Numbered from the stretch's first letter, positions 20,501 through 32,504 are shown. The stretch is 64,000 nt of DNA from a bacterium (GCA_024222485.1 JAAEPJ010000141.1:62001-126000); one strand, 5' to 3'. Made by a program: numbers and translations. Notes: a model not told the origin generated them from the sequence alone.

Positions 20501-22554
20501 TTATTAGTGGGACATTAAAAAACAAGATTTTCCATGCTAAATTATATGGTAAAAATTACTGGTTTAATAAATATAATTTTAGAGATAAATTTTTAAAAAT
20601 AGACTACCGTAAAAAACAGCTTAAACTAGGCTATCAATATTTCTCTGCTCAAGTTGATTTTACAGAAAAAGGTGTCCATATTGAAGATCTCAGCTATAAA
20701 AATTTAGATAAGGAATTATACCTTAAAGGCGATATTTCTAAAGAAAAAGACATTGGGATTGTTTTTAAAACAAAAAATATTGATGCAAGTATCTTAACGC
20801 GTTTTTTAAAGACAGGATTTCATCTACAAGGGCTTACGAATATTAATGTGCGTGCAACAGGAACTCTTACAGATCCTAAAATTGAGGTTTTAGGCAATAT
20901 TCAGAATGGTAATTTTGCCAATATGCTTGATTTTGATAGTTTGGAAACTTATATTGCCATTAAAAAAGATAATATTTTAATTAAAGAACTTAATATTAAA
21001 AGCGGGAAAAATTATTGGATAACGGCCATGGGTTTAATTCCTTTTCCACTTATAAAAACGGAGGAAGTTCTTAATAGTGTAGCTAAGAATAAAATGTTTT
21101 TAAATATTAAGACAAGAAAGGCAAAATTGGCTATTTTAAAAAATATCTTAGGTGAGGATTTTATTAAGAAACCAAAGGGTGCTTTTGATTTTGATTTAAC
21201 ATTATCTAATAGCATTAAAAACCCCAAATATCAAGGTTCTATTAAGATTAAAAATGGTAGTTTTGGTTTTAATGAAGGACTTAAATCTTTAAAAGATGTG
21301 AATGCTCAGTTAGATTTTGATTCGAGTGTCGTTTATATTAGTAGCTTTAACGCAAGAGTAGGAAAAGGAGTGCTAATTGTCAGCGGATACCTAGGTCTTG
21401 AAAAATTTGGGATTTCTAACTTTAATATAACTTTTAATATGCCTTTTGACCAAGGTATTGAAGTTGAGTTGAACAGCCTTAAAATACCGCAAAGTTCAAT
21501 TTTAAAAGTTATTCCGGCCGCACCATCTAAGGGCGATATTCGCGGTAGGGTAAATCTTAGTGGTAACCAGCAAGAATATAAAATTCAAGGTAAGTTAGAT
21601 ATTGATGATGCCAGTTTTACTTATCCTCCTGATAAAGGTGAGGATGCTGACTCTGGAGATAATTTAGACTTCGCTTATTTCATGAAAGGAGCTGATTTAG
21701 ATCTTAAGTTAACAGCGGGGAGTAATGTTTGGTTTGAAAATAAATTTGTTAACCTTGGGATTGAAGGCGCAATGGAACTTAAGAAAAGTAAAGATGATCT
21801 TAAAATTAACGGAGCATTTGACATTATAAGAGGCGATATTACTTATATGAATAGATATTTAAAGGTAAATGAGGGGCATTTCGCAATTGTTGATAATGAG
21901 CCTACCATTGAGCTTCAAGCAGAAACTTATATCCAGAAATATGATGCGAATTTTAATCGCCAAATTGATGATACAATTTTGCTCTATATTGATAAGAGTA
22001 AATTAAGCGATATTAACTTTCGTTTTGAATCCCAAAATTATCCAAACACTACTTCTGAAGAAGCTATGGGACTAGCTTTCTCAGGAGGCGTAACAGAAGA
22101 CATGAGTAGTGAATATAAAGAAAACTATATGCGTCAAGAATTTTTTAAGTTAATTGATAGTAGTTTAGCGACTCCTTTTGTAAAGATGTTAGTCAAAAAA
22201 ACAGGGCTAGTTGACTTTGTCAAAGTTAATACTAATATCGTAGAAAAATCTATCAATCAGAATATTTATGATGTTAATAAAGAATACAATGATCACATTC
22301 TCCTGGGATCTAGTTTTATGTTTGGGAAATATCTCAATTCTAACTTATTTGTAAGCTATTTATTTTGGCTTGAAGAAACGGCTGATACTGAAGATGAAAA
22401 TGCTTTAGCGGTCCAACATGAGTTGGCAGCAAAACTTAAGTTACGCAAAAATTTATATTTAAAAGGTGTTCTGGAGATTGACAAGGCAAATAATAGAGAT
22501 GATAAACAAATCCAAATTGAATATATGTTACCGATAGGTCGCAGAAAAAAATGA
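17584..22554 (+). CDS. tamB: TamB/YtfN-like translocation and assembly module (AsmA-like lipid-transfer protein)
   Basis: This is a 1656-residue protein. An N-terminal signal anchor (about residues 5-30) is followed by a very long series of short amphipathic beta strands. It ends with a DUF490/TamB domain (about 1290-1656) recognisable from strands such as GAFDIIRGDITYMNRYLKV and the end YMLPIGRRKK. TamB-type proteins span the periplasm as a hydrophobic groove and are implicated in phospholipid transport to, or protein assembly in, the outer membrane. No TamA-type partner is adjacent, so it may work with BamA or alone, as in other lineages. AAGGAG stands before the ATG, 46 bases after pheS. 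Confidence 0.85.
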   Translation: MKRYFFPCFILFFLYFYYWGISVSFFLPKLPEKIEKLVFIKTNKKVIIDKIYYKFPNIVSVKNISFREDPIIKSAQSVDFSMNLFALPDFEDNFFYKAKFFDLHLNKNNKIIDIQKLYAYKKQDKVKIKANYATIRLYLQYNLKQKDGDIQLKILNFKKAKFISKKIFNLLEFLGCDTRQLEQFKDVKGKILFDLSTSFQWPLVSYKDLSINGHIITEKLGFDFNKYNIEYLTSILRIKNSQYSLKNAYFNINDTFVHFDINGNNIFKKPEKINANIQEFDFNKFINLSPLIPHTIKNKPNIYLAFKETLKGYSGTIESSKCSGNIYNIFSYDLDPFELSIEDNILKISRVKLKSTELGAVTLDGQFSSKFYELSLTVKKELILDQLMANYQAIDSLKIKSLALKIDNKDKKKITMTADAKLLLRTALTKEVLEPVFSIRKNADEVTVKLIDKNQKILDFKGKIKNNLLLVSAATIDFFNNGKIKTVGNIPLTINDKFELSLTGSKIYLGFINDFIQKANLKTNFKIRLEGAINNLKMDSDIDIFGKGVKANILAKYQNNKLIIKQILIGKILKVDGYYDLQKNKINFKSKLNGIKVSFFLKTAKSFNLISDKQYQLFKQHLKNQTVRGNISLNNRGLFIDIKLRDREHNLVINFKAIWQDGHLKITELKFFQNRELKGLFQGELTNLTGYFDNLILDKKQYSFKLNLKDEQLTLKNIKVDTLTFNKLTANLEINKQLKVSNIMLDDLLSGDLLLKQTLSGIIRLNNFPYKKINLTTDIQVSGTLISPILNTKNLKVDFDNMEINTDFEYKNKRITFNQGKLSIGKMKKINFKGNIIARNKFNLWLTLDDVSSTLLDKLKKQYKEVELFKYFKAEMINGRVYLSKNYNQYYTSLNLKLKKGRIWKFDTDTLTLKASYDQHKLQIIYAELNKAKSELKLTDKSYFIPRNGLLKLDFYMKDWQMFNIYKGLGSGVISGTLKNKIFHAKLYGKNYWFNKYNFRDKFLKIDYRKKQLKLGYQYFSAQVDFTEKGVHIEDLSYKNLDKELYLKGDISKEKDIGIVFKTKNIDASILTRFLKTGFHLQGLTNINVRATGTLTDPKIEVLGNIQNGNFANMLDFDSLETYIAIKKDNILIKELNIKSGKNYWITAMGLIPFPLIKTEEVLNSVAKNKMFLNIKTRKAKLAILKNILGEDFIKKPKGAFDFDLTLSNSIKNPKYQGSIKIKNGSFGFNEGLKSLKDVNAQLDFDSSVVYISSFNARVGKGVLIVSGYLGLEKFGISNFNITFNMPFDQGIEVELNSLKIPQSSILKVIPAAPSKGDIRGRVNLSGNQQEYKIQGKLDIDDASFTYPPDKGEDADSGDNLDFAYFMKGADLDLKLTAGSNVWFENKFVNLGIEGAMELKKSKDDLKINGAFDIIRGDITYMNRYLKVNEGHFAIVDNEPTIELQAETYIQKYDANFNRQIDDTILLYIDKSKLSDINFRFESQNYPNTTSEEAMGLAFSGGVTEDMSSEYKENYMRQEFFKLIDSSLATPFVKMLVKKTGLVDFVKVNTNIVEKSINQNIYDVNKEYNDHILLGSSFMFGKYLNSNLFVSYLFWLEETADTEDENALAVQHELAAKLKLRKNLYLKGVLEIDKANNRDDKQIQIEYMLPIGRRKK

Positions 22555-22588
22555 ATTTATGCAGGCTTTCATTTTTAATGGGTGGTTA

Positions 22589-23881
22589 TTATTTTTCTAA
22601 GAAATTTTTTTTTCTAATATTTTTGTGATATGTAATCGCAAAACGATGTGCTTCATCTCTGACATAACGAATTAGTTTTAGTGCTTCAGAATCTTCCTCT
22701 AGTCTAATCCCATTACTTTGTTTTGGTAAAAATAAAATCTCCTGTTTTTTTGCGATAGATAAGATAGGGATTTTTTTATGAGCCAAATCCATTTCGCTTA
22801 TTGCTATATTAAGCTGTCCTTTTCCACCATCAATCACGAATAAATCAATCTTGTGAAGATCATCAGCTTGTAAGGTACGGCGGATTAATTCTTGCATCAT
22901 CGCAAAATCATTGGTTTTTTCATTGCTCACAGTTTTAATCCTATATTTACGGTACATAGATTTTTTAGGTTTGCTATCTTGAAAAACTACGCGTGAGCCT
23001 ACAGAATACTTTCCTCCTAAAGTAGATATGTCAAACCCTGCAATTATGTTAATTTTTCGATGAATATTTAAAATATTTTCAAGGTTTGCCAAGTCTTCTT
23101 CACGCGCACGGTAGACTTTGCTTAATTTGTGAAGATCAGTTTCTTTAATTTCCCAAACCCTAATATCAAAGTTTTCTAGTTTTTCTATGGTTAGAATTCG
23201 TTCTTTTAAAATATTTGCTTTTTCAAATTCTTGTTTTTTTATACAAGTATTAATTTCCAGCTTCCATTGTTTTTTGAGGAACTTATAATCAGATTTAATA
23301 AACCGTTTGATATCTTGAATAATTTTAGCATATGTAGATTCGTCAAGGTCACCCATACAGGGAGCATAACATTTCCCCATAAAATAATTGAGAGATGGTC
23401 TGCTAATTTTTATTAATTTTTTACGACATTTACGGATGGGAAATATTTTTTTTATTAATCGAATAATTTGTTGTAGGTTGCCTGAATCAACATATGGGCC
23501 AAAGTAATCTGCTCCATCATCGCTAATTTGACGAGTTGCATAGATTGCTGGGTATTTTTCATTAGTGATTTTAAGGTATGGATAAGTTTTATCATCTTTA
23601 AGCATGATATTATATTTCGGCTTAAAGCGTTTAATTAATGTATTTTCCCAGAGTAGTGCTTCTTCTTCATTGTTGGTTTGCATGAAATCAATATTTCGAA
23701 TATGCGGGATCATGACAGTTGTTTTAAAGTCTGGATGTTCTTTTCTAAAGTAACTTAGTACTCGTTTTTTGAGATTTTTAGCCTTACCAATATAGATGAT
23801 ATTATTTTTATTATCTTTAAAAAAATAAACACCTGAGGTGATAGGTAAAGTTGTTAAAATTTTTTCTATATTTTTTTTCAT
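22589..23881 (-). CDS. uvrC: UvrC-like excinuclease subunit, shortened
   Basis: UvrC makes both incisions in nucleotide excision repair. Here the GIY-YIG nuclease is intact (GVYFF then IIYIGKAKNLKKR, residues 18-40), a UVR segment lies at about 209-243, and the RNase H-like nuclease keeps its triad: D284 in FDIS, D351 in IDGGKGQ and H412 in RDEAHRFA. At 430 residues it is well below the usual 550-610. The helix-hairpin-helix pair after the nuclease is missing, and only about 40 residues separate UVR from FDIS, where roughly 100-150 are usual. The frame ends at a normal stop with no remnant downstream. No strong ribosome site is visible. It lies 50 bases after trpC. Confidence 0.85.
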   Translation of the reverse strand: MKKNIEKILTTLPITSGVYFFKDNKNNIIYIGKAKNLKKRVLSYFRKEHPDFKTTVMIPHIRNIDFMQTNNEEEALLWENTLIKRFKPKYNIMLKDDKTYPYLKITNEKYPAIYATRQISDDGADYFGPYVDSGNLQQIIRLIKKIFPIRKCRKKLIKISRPSLNYFMGKCYAPCMGDLDESTYAKIIQDIKRFIKSDYKFLKKQWKLEINTCIKKQEFEKANILKERILTIEKLENFDIRVWEIKETDLHKLSKVYRAREEDLANLENILNIHRKINIIAGFDISTLGGKYSVGSRVVFQDSKPKKSMYRKYRIKTVSNEKTNDFAMMQELIRRTLQADDLHKIDLFVIDGGKGQLNIAISEMDLAHKKIPILSIAKKQEILFLPKQSNGIRLEEDSEALKLIRYVRDEAHRFAITYHKNIRKKNFLEK

Positions 23882-23931
23882 TTTTATTTTTCGCTTCCAG
23901 CATTGCTGTTTTACGCTTTAAGACAGATAAG

Positions 23932-24723
23932 TTATTTAAGCATTGCTTTGAAAAATTGTTCAGGTTGGTCATTTTTAACAATTGCTTCACCAATTAAAAA
24001 TGCATTTATGTCTGAGCGCATTAAAAAATCGATATGCCCTTTTGTAGAAATTCCGCTTTCTGAAACAAAAACTTTATTTTTTCGAGTTTCTGGAGAAAGG
24101 CCTTTAAGAAGCTTGGCTGTCGTTTTAATATCAACCTCAAAGTTTTCGAGGTTGCGGTTATTAATTCCAATTATTTCCGCTTTAGTTTGGAGAACTCTAT
24201 CAAGTTCTTCTTGTGTGTGCACCTCTACTAAGGCTTGCATTTTAAGGGTTTTAGTAACGCTTAAAAAATCTACCAAGGTTTTATCATCCAAGATTGCAGC
24301 GATTAAAAGGATAGCATCTGCCCCAAAAAAGCGTGCTTCAAATATTTGGTATGGATCAATAATAAAATCTTTTCTTAAAACAGGAATACTGACCAGTTGA
24401 CTTACTTGTTTTAAATAATGGATATTGCCTTTAAAAAACTTGTTTTCTGTTAAAACTGAGATGGCCGCTGCTTTTGATTTTTCGTATATTTGGGCATAGT
24501 GGATAATATCAAGATCTGTAGCAAGGTCACCTTTACTTGGAGAAGCCTTTTTTAGTTCTGCAATGATATTAATATCATTTTTAGTTAATGCTAATTTAAA
24601 GTCACGAGGGGTAGTAAGCGTATTTTTTATTTGTTCATAAAACATGTTTAGAGGTCTCTGTTTTTTTGTTTCAATTAATTCTTCATATTTATTATCCGTT
24701 ATTTTTTTTAAGATAGTTTGCAT
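23932..24723 (-). CDS. trpC: indole-3-glycerol phosphate synthase
   Basis: This 263-residue (beta/alpha)8 enzyme closes the indole ring in tryptophan synthesis. The family motifs are present in order: IIAELKKASPSKGD (catalytic lysine), FFKGNIHYL, VLRKDFIIDPYQI, ALVEVHTQEEL, GINNRNLENFEVD and VSESGIST. GAGG precedes the ATG. No other trp gene is nearby, so the pathway genes are dispersed or partly missing. It is cotranscribed with uvrC by position. Confidence 0.95.
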   Translation of the reverse strand: MQTILKKITDNKYEELIETKKQRPLNMFYEQIKNTLTTPRDFKLALTKNDINIIAELKKASPSKGDLATDLDIIHYAQIYEKSKAAAISVLTENKFFKGNIHYLKQVSQLVSIPVLRKDFIIDPYQIFEARFFGADAILLIAAILDDKTLVDFLSVTKTLKMQALVEVHTQEELDRVLQTKAEIIGINNRNLENFEVDIKTTAKLLKGLSPETRKNKVFVSESGISTKGHIDFLMRSDINAFLIGEAIVKNDQPEQFFKAMLK

Positions 24724-24858
24724 TCTTTTTAAATCCTCAATAAAGTCTTGCTAGATTATTTTATAATAATCATTTTCTATTATAATTGTAACTATTTTTT
24801 TTCTATAATTTAAAATTATGATTAGAAATGGCATAGCTAAGTAAAGTTGTTTTACGCC

Positions 24859-25872
24859 CTAAGCCACTCGTCCAAAGAATTCAACAAGATCTAAGGTTTC
24901 TTGTTTCACGACTTCTTCTTCCTCCAATGATGTAGCTAAGAAATAAGGTAGAAGTGCCAACAAGACTTCAGCAATATTATTCCCCTTATCCGCGGAAATG
25001 CCTTTGCGGAGAGCCTCATTGATCGTCGTCTCAATTTTCTTCATCGCTAATTTGACATTCAACAAAAGACCAACCTCAACTTGAGACAATACTTCTGGCA
25101 ATAAAATATTAACCGCTATGGTCTCGCCCTGAGCTCCAGCTAATTTCTCCCGTATCGGGATTCCATTTTCCCCATAACTATACTTATAAGAAATAAACTC
25201 TTCAGAGACTACGAACGCTTCTTCTGTCACTATTTCTTTATTCAAGGACCTTGGTTCGCTCAAAAGACTATCATAAGTTATTTGGGTGATACTCTCACTT
25301 TTTTTATCATTACTCAGCAAATCTTGATACAGCATTTTTATCTGCTTAATATTTTTAACTTCTTCTCTTTTAAAAGGTTCACTCATCCCTTTTTCAGCTT
25401 TTAATTCTCTGAGTCGATCTTCTAGCAAGACCTTGAACATATAATTAAGACTCTTGGCGGCTTTTTGGCTATTATCCATCGCGGCAAAGGCTGTCCCCTT
25501 TAAAATAGAGTGGGCTTTCTCAATCTCATATAGTTTAGCCTCAAACCCGCCGATTAAAAAGTCTGAGATTAGATCAGGTTCATTACTGAAGGCTATCTTG
25601 AGCTGCCCCTCTAATCTTAAGCGTTCAACTTCTTCTAAAAGCTCTAGATCTTCGCTGGCTAAAATTTCAGCGATGATCGCTTGGCTAGGCGCATACCGAA
25701 CATTACTATACCCTAAAAGAGCTTGGTTAATCTTCTTATCTCCAAGCAAATCCCTCAGCAGGAAAATATCTCTTGCTACCCGATCACTATCGACCTTGGC
25801 TTTAATTGTTGAGTATATTTCATCATTAATCGCGAAAACTAAGCTATGACTTGGGCTTTTAATTTTTTCAAG
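24859..25872 (-). pseudogene. C-terminal part of a frameshifted secreted-protein gene
   Basis: This frame is open from just after a stop at 25873-25875 down to 24859. It continues the upstream protein after a one-base shift, reading SPSHSLVFAINDEIYS and then about 320 more residues. A TTG at 25749 could serve as an internal start but has no ribosome site. The sequence is alpha-helical and rich in Glu, Leu and Lys; no domain is recognised. G+C is visibly above that of the neighbours (51 of 120 bases in 24961-25080, hand count). Confidence 0.55.
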
Positions 25873-26669
25873 CTATCTTTTTCGGCTTTTTGAAGATGTG
25901 GCAATAAACTCTTAATAAAATCATGCACCTCTAAATACACCAACTCAAAATTAAGGTTTTGTTTCAGATGAGTCATCTTTTGAATTAACTCAAGATTTGG
26001 CGTATGAAACTTAAGTTTTTCCTGATCCTTGGCTTTCAGTAAAATACTCACCCAGTCTTCAAAGCTCAACACCCCGCTTTCATATAACAAGCGTTGGGTT
26101 TCTAAATATCTTAGATGATCGGGATATAAAACTTCGGATCCGGATTGCATAATTTTCTTAACTTTAGTGGCAAGCTCAAGCATAAAATCATAATAATTGA
26201 TATTCTGGTAAAGTTGCTTAAAATTAGCTTGATAAAGATTATTATTTTCTACGCCATAAACTAAGGCTTCTTCTTGACTATCGGCATATTTTTCCCAGCC
26301 AGTAATAATTCCCTGACTTAAAAGTTTATCCATAATTTTATTTTTGAGATTGCCCTTGGGGATAGAGCTAAAGCGTTGTGTGTCTAGCCAACCGCTATTG
26401 CCTTCTACACCGATCACTAAACCTTGAGGATGTTGATCAGTGATTGCACCCAGAGATTCAGCTATATTAGACTGGACTGTATAGTCACAGTGTAAATCAT
26501 TGATTAAATATATATTTTTGGAGCTTTGACCTTGGAAAACTTCAACAATATTCCCTGCAAGATCAGGTAAAATAAGGTTCGTACTTCTTAAAGTTGGGAG
26601 ATTTTCATTAGCGTAGGCAAAATTATGCATGGTAACTGTCAGAAAAGCAACACAGAGGATAAAACTCAT
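25839..26669 (-). pseudogene. N-terminal part of a frameshifted secreted-protein gene
   Basis: This 276-residue open frame starts with a signal peptide (hydrophobic residues 2-14, AYA before NENLP). Conserved-looking motifs follow: INDLHCDY near residue 56 and VIGVEGNSGWLDT near 85-97. From memory this resembles an uncharacterised secreted family with DLHC/GVEG motifs seen in uncultivated phyla, which I cannot verify. The frame stops at 25839, but the next frame carries the rest. The switch must lie between 25839 and 25875, where a six-A and a four-A run occur. Adding one base makes a single frame of 604 codons including the stop. This may be a recent mutation or a sequencing error. Confidence 0.6.
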
Positions 26670-26906
26670 TCTTTTAATAAAGGATGAATAAGGATTTGGA
26701 GTTTTTTTTTATAAAATAATAATTTCAAATTAATAAAATGATTTTTTGGACACATTATTTTTCCCCTTTAAATGTAAAACAACAACTGTTGGATATCGTT
26801 GAATTTTAAAGCTTAATATGTGAATATTGTTTAGATAGTTACCTCCATTGACATTTATGGATAGCAAACATATTATAAGAATAAATTGTAAATAAAAAAA
26901 GCAGAA

Positions 26907-26935
26907 TTTATCATGTTTCTAGGAACTATGATAAA
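26907..26935. promoter_or_regulatory. inverted repeat, possible operator
   Basis: TTTATCAT (26907-26914) and ATGATAAA (26928-26935) are perfect complements. GTT and AAC pair inside them with a one-base bulge, leaving a six-base loop. It lies about 150 bases upstream of the DUF721 start. No T run follows on the plus strand, so an operator or structured leader is likelier than a terminator. Confidence 0.35.
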
Positions 26936-26959
26936 AGTTTAAAATGCTATAAATAATTC

Positions 26960-26986
26960 TTATATATTTATGTTGAAAATATATAA
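26960..26986. promoter_or_regulatory. second inverted repeat with 10-base arms
   Basis: TTATATATTT (26960-26969) and AAATATATAA (26977-26986) are perfectly complementary around the seven-base centre ATGTTGA. The arms consist only of A and T, so chance is a serious alternative. Confidence 0.3.
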
Positions 26987-27085
26987 ATACAATTACCCGA
27001 GAATAATTTCATTTTTCTAAAATGAGCTTCTAATTTTTTTTGACAAGAATATTTGCCTAGAAATAAAAAAAAGGTTTAATTTATA

Positions 27086-29859
<2,774 letters not shown>

Positions 29860-29867
29860 AATAGTAC

Positions 29868-29903
29868 AGAAAATAAATAGGTGATTATTTTCTAGGTTTT
29901 TTT
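29868..29903 (+). terminator. intrinsic terminator or attenuator between gyrB and gyrA
   Basis: AGAAAATAA (29868-29876) and TTATTTTCT (29885-29893) form a perfect nine-base stem with an eight-base loop. After AGG comes a run of seven T (29897-29903). The stem is AT-rich and hence weak, which fits partial termination within an otherwise co-oriented gyrB-gyrA pair. Confidence 0.45.
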
Positions 29904-29962
29904 AATTTAGCAAGATAATATTTTTAGATAGTAAATGTTTTTAAACAAGGAGACCGAGTTGA

Positions 29963-32449
29963 ATGGCCAAAAAACGAATTAATACAAATGAAGACCAAGA
30001 ATTTTTAGAGCATGCAAACGCTGGTGTCTCAAAGATAGGTATTGAAGAAGAAATGAAAAACGCCTACCTTGATTACTCCATGAGCGTCATTGTTGGTCGA
30101 GCATTGCCTGATGTAAGAGATGGCTTTAAGCCGGTACATAGACGCGTTATGTATGCCATGAAAGAAATGGGGCTTTATTATAATAGACCTTTTAAAAAGT
30201 CTGCCGCAGTTGTGGGTGATGTTTTGGGGAAATTTCATCCACATGGAGATATGGCTGTCTACAATACAATGGTGAGAATGGTTCAAGAGTTTTCTTTGCG
30301 CTATCCATTAATTAAAGGTCAGGGTAATTTTGGTTCAATGGATGGAGACTCTGCGGCAGCTTATCGTTACACCGAGGTTAAGATGCAAAATATTTCGGAT
30401 GAAATGTTGCGCGATATTGATAAGAATACTGTTGATTTTGTTCCTAACTTTGATGGTTCAAGGGAAGAGCCTTCGGTTTTACCTGCAGTTATTCCTAATT
30501 TGTTAATTAATGGCTCTACCGGTATTGCCGTGGGGATGGCTACGAATATTCCTCCGCATAACTTAACAGAAGTGTTAGATGGAATTATTTATATGATGGA
30601 TAATATGGACTGTTCTATCCAAGAGTTGAACAGTATTATTACAGGTCCAGATTTTCCTACAGGCGCAACTATTTGTGGGCGAAAAGGTATTCGTGACGCG
30701 TATGAAACTGGGCGTGGTCGTGTTAAAATTAGAGCAAAATATGAGATCGAAGAAATTTCAACATCTAAAGAACAATTGGTTTTTACCGAGGTTCCCTACC
30801 AAGCTAATAAAGCTAACCTTTTAAAAGCTATTGCAGAATTGGTAAAAGATAAAAAAATTACAGGGATTTCTGATCTAAGAGATGAGTCGAATAAAGATGG
30901 TATACGCATGGTCGTTGAGCTGAAACGAGATGAGAATGCACAGGTAGTGCTTAATCAGCTCTATAAACATACTCAGCTTGAATCAAGTTTTGGGATTATT
31001 ATGTTGGCTTTGGTTAATAATAGACCTAAGGTTTTAAACCTAAAAGAAGTTTTAGACCATTATCTTAACCATCGGATTGAGGTTACAACTAGAAGCATAC
31101 AGTTTGATTTGGATAAAGCAGAGTTGCGTGCTCATATTTTAGAGGGGCTTAAGATTGCACTGGATAATATTGACCGTGTGATTGAGATTATTAGAGCTTC
31201 AAAAGATTCAGGTGCTGCAAAAAAACAGTTGATGGCTGAATTTAAATTGTCTCTGCGTCAGGTCCAGGCAATTCTTGATATGCGGCTTCATCAGTTAACA
31301 GGTCTTGAAAGAGATAAACTAGAAGCAGAATATCAGTCTCTTCTTGAGTTGATTAAAGAGTTGAAAACTATTCTTGCTAATGAAGATAAATTATGGAATG
31401 TTATTCGTGAGGAATTATTAGAAATTAAGAAAAAATATAGCGACACTAGGCGTACAGAAATTACAGCTGCGGCAGTGGATATTGATATTGAAGATCTTAT
31501 TGATGAGGAAGATATTGTTGTCACTATTTCTAATACTGGATATGTAAAACGCATGCTGGTGGAAACTTATCGTGCCCAGAACAGAGGGGGTAAGGGTGTA
31601 ACAGGTATGAAGACGAAGGAAGAAGATTTTGTTAAAGATGTGATCGTGACTACTACTCATGCTTATATTTTATTCTTCACTAATTTTGGGAAGGTGCATT
31701 GGCTTAAGGCCTATCATATTCCTGAAGCATCACGCCAATCTAAAGGTAAGGCTATTATTAATTTAATTCAACTAAATAAAGGGGAAGAAATTACTGCGGC
31801 AATACCGATTAGAGAGTTTACGGATGTTGAAGAATACTTAGTTATGGCTACGAGGAACGGCTTGGTTAAAAAAACGAGGCTTGCTGAATATTCTAAGCCG
31901 CGTAAGAATGGGGTGATTGCTATTACTTTAAATGAGGGTGATTCTTTGGTTGATGTTAAAAAAACAGATGGTGAGCAAGAAATCGTGATCGCTTCGAAGA
32001 ATGGTTTGGCTATTCACTTTGAAGAAACAGCCGCACGACCAATAGGGAGAACTTCCAAAGGTGTTATCGGGATTCGTTTAAAAGATGGAGATGAAGTGAT
32101 TGGTATGGATACAGCAAGAGCAGAAGGTACTTTTCTTGTCGCAACAGAAAATGGTTATGGCAAACGAAGTAAAATTAGTGCGTACAGGTTGCAAGGGCGT
32201 GGCGGTAAAGGTGTGATTAATATTAAAACCTCCGCACGCAATGGGAATGTGATTGGTGTTAAAACTGTCAATAACGAAGATGAAATTATTTTGGTCACTG
32301 AGAATGGCATGGTAATTCGTCAGCGTGTTGGCGGGATTTCAGTGATAGGACGGAATGCCCAAGGTGTTAGGCTAATTAAGATGAATAATGGTGATCGTTT
32401 AGTCGGGCTTGCTAAGATTGAAGCCGTAGAGTTAGAAGAAAATAATTAG
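29963..32449 (+). CDS. gyrA: DNA gyrase subunit A
   Basis: This 828-residue breakage-reunion subunit carries the catalytic tyrosine Y136 in YRYTEVKM, preceded by GNFGSMDGDSAAA, the usual quinolone-resistance-determining region. The C-terminal beta-pinwheel carries the gyrase-specific GyrA box QNRGGKG at about 539-545, and further repeats such as GRGGKGVINIK follow. The box identifies gyrase rather than topoisomerase IV. AAGGAG lies 10 bases before the ATG. A 103-base gap with a terminator-like hairpin separates it from gyrB. Confidence 0.97.
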   Translation: MAKKRINTNEDQEFLEHANAGVSKIGIEEEMKNAYLDYSMSVIVGRALPDVRDGFKPVHRRVMYAMKEMGLYYNRPFKKSAAVVGDVLGKFHPHGDMAVYNTMVRMVQEFSLRYPLIKGQGNFGSMDGDSAAAYRYTEVKMQNISDEMLRDIDKNTVDFVPNFDGSREEPSVLPAVIPNLLINGSTGIAVGMATNIPPHNLTEVLDGIIYMMDNMDCSIQELNSIITGPDFPTGATICGRKGIRDAYETGRGRVKIRAKYEIEEISTSKEQLVFTEVPYQANKANLLKAIAELVKDKKITGISDLRDESNKDGIRMVVELKRDENAQVVLNQLYKHTQLESSFGIIMLALVNNRPKVLNLKEVLDHYLNHRIEVTTRSIQFDLDKAELRAHILEGLKIALDNIDRVIEIIRASKDSGAAKKQLMAEFKLSLRQVQAILDMRLHQLTGLERDKLEAEYQSLLELIKELKTILANEDKLWNVIREELLEIKKKYSDTRRTEITAAAVDIDIEDLIDEEDIVVTISNTGYVKRMLVETYRAQNRGGKGVTGMKTKEEDFVKDVIVTTTHAYILFFTNFGKVHWLKAYHIPEASRQSKGKAIINLIQLNKGEEITAAIPIREFTDVEEYLVMATRNGLVKKTRLAEYSKPRKNGVIAITLNEGDSLVDVKKTDGEQEIVIASKNGLAIHFEETAARPIGRTSKGVIGIRLKDGDEVIGMDTARAEGTFLVATENGYGKRSKISAYRLQGRGGKGVINIKTSARNGNVIGVKTVNNEDEIILVTENGMVIRQRVGGISVIGRNAQGVRLIKMNNGDRLVGLAKIEAVELEENN

Positions 32450-32504
32450 TAGTGTTTACCTATTGGAAAATAGTTATATATAAAATATCTTAAAGAGAGG
32501 GAAA

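Larger units (their letters stand above)
26670..27085. other. 416-base gene-free, AT-rich region before the DciA-gyrase genes
   Basis: No open frame of note and no tRNA-like fold is visible. The stretch separates the divergent secreted-protein gene from the DUF721 gene and contains two inverted repeats (listed separately). There is also a perfect TTGACA at 27040-27045, which lacks a convincing -10 at usable distance from the start codon. It most likely carries the regulatory region of the gyrase genes. Confidence 0.5.

Noticed and set aside
25839-25875. Programmed -1 ribosomal frameshift joining the two secreted-protein frames
   Set aside because: No canonical X XXY YYZ slippery heptamer stands in the zero frame and no clear downstream structure is seen; a homopolymer indel is simpler.
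26815-26830. DnaA-box-like sequence (ATATTCACA on the minus strand) suggesting an origin
   Set aside because: A single 8-of-9 match with no cluster and no dnaA nearby is not enough to call an origin.
27040-27068. Perfect TTGACA as a promoter for the DUF721 gene
   Set aside because: The -10 candidates (ATAAAA or TAAAAA) are poor, and transcription would begin about ten bases before the ATG, leaving out the AAAGG ribosome site.
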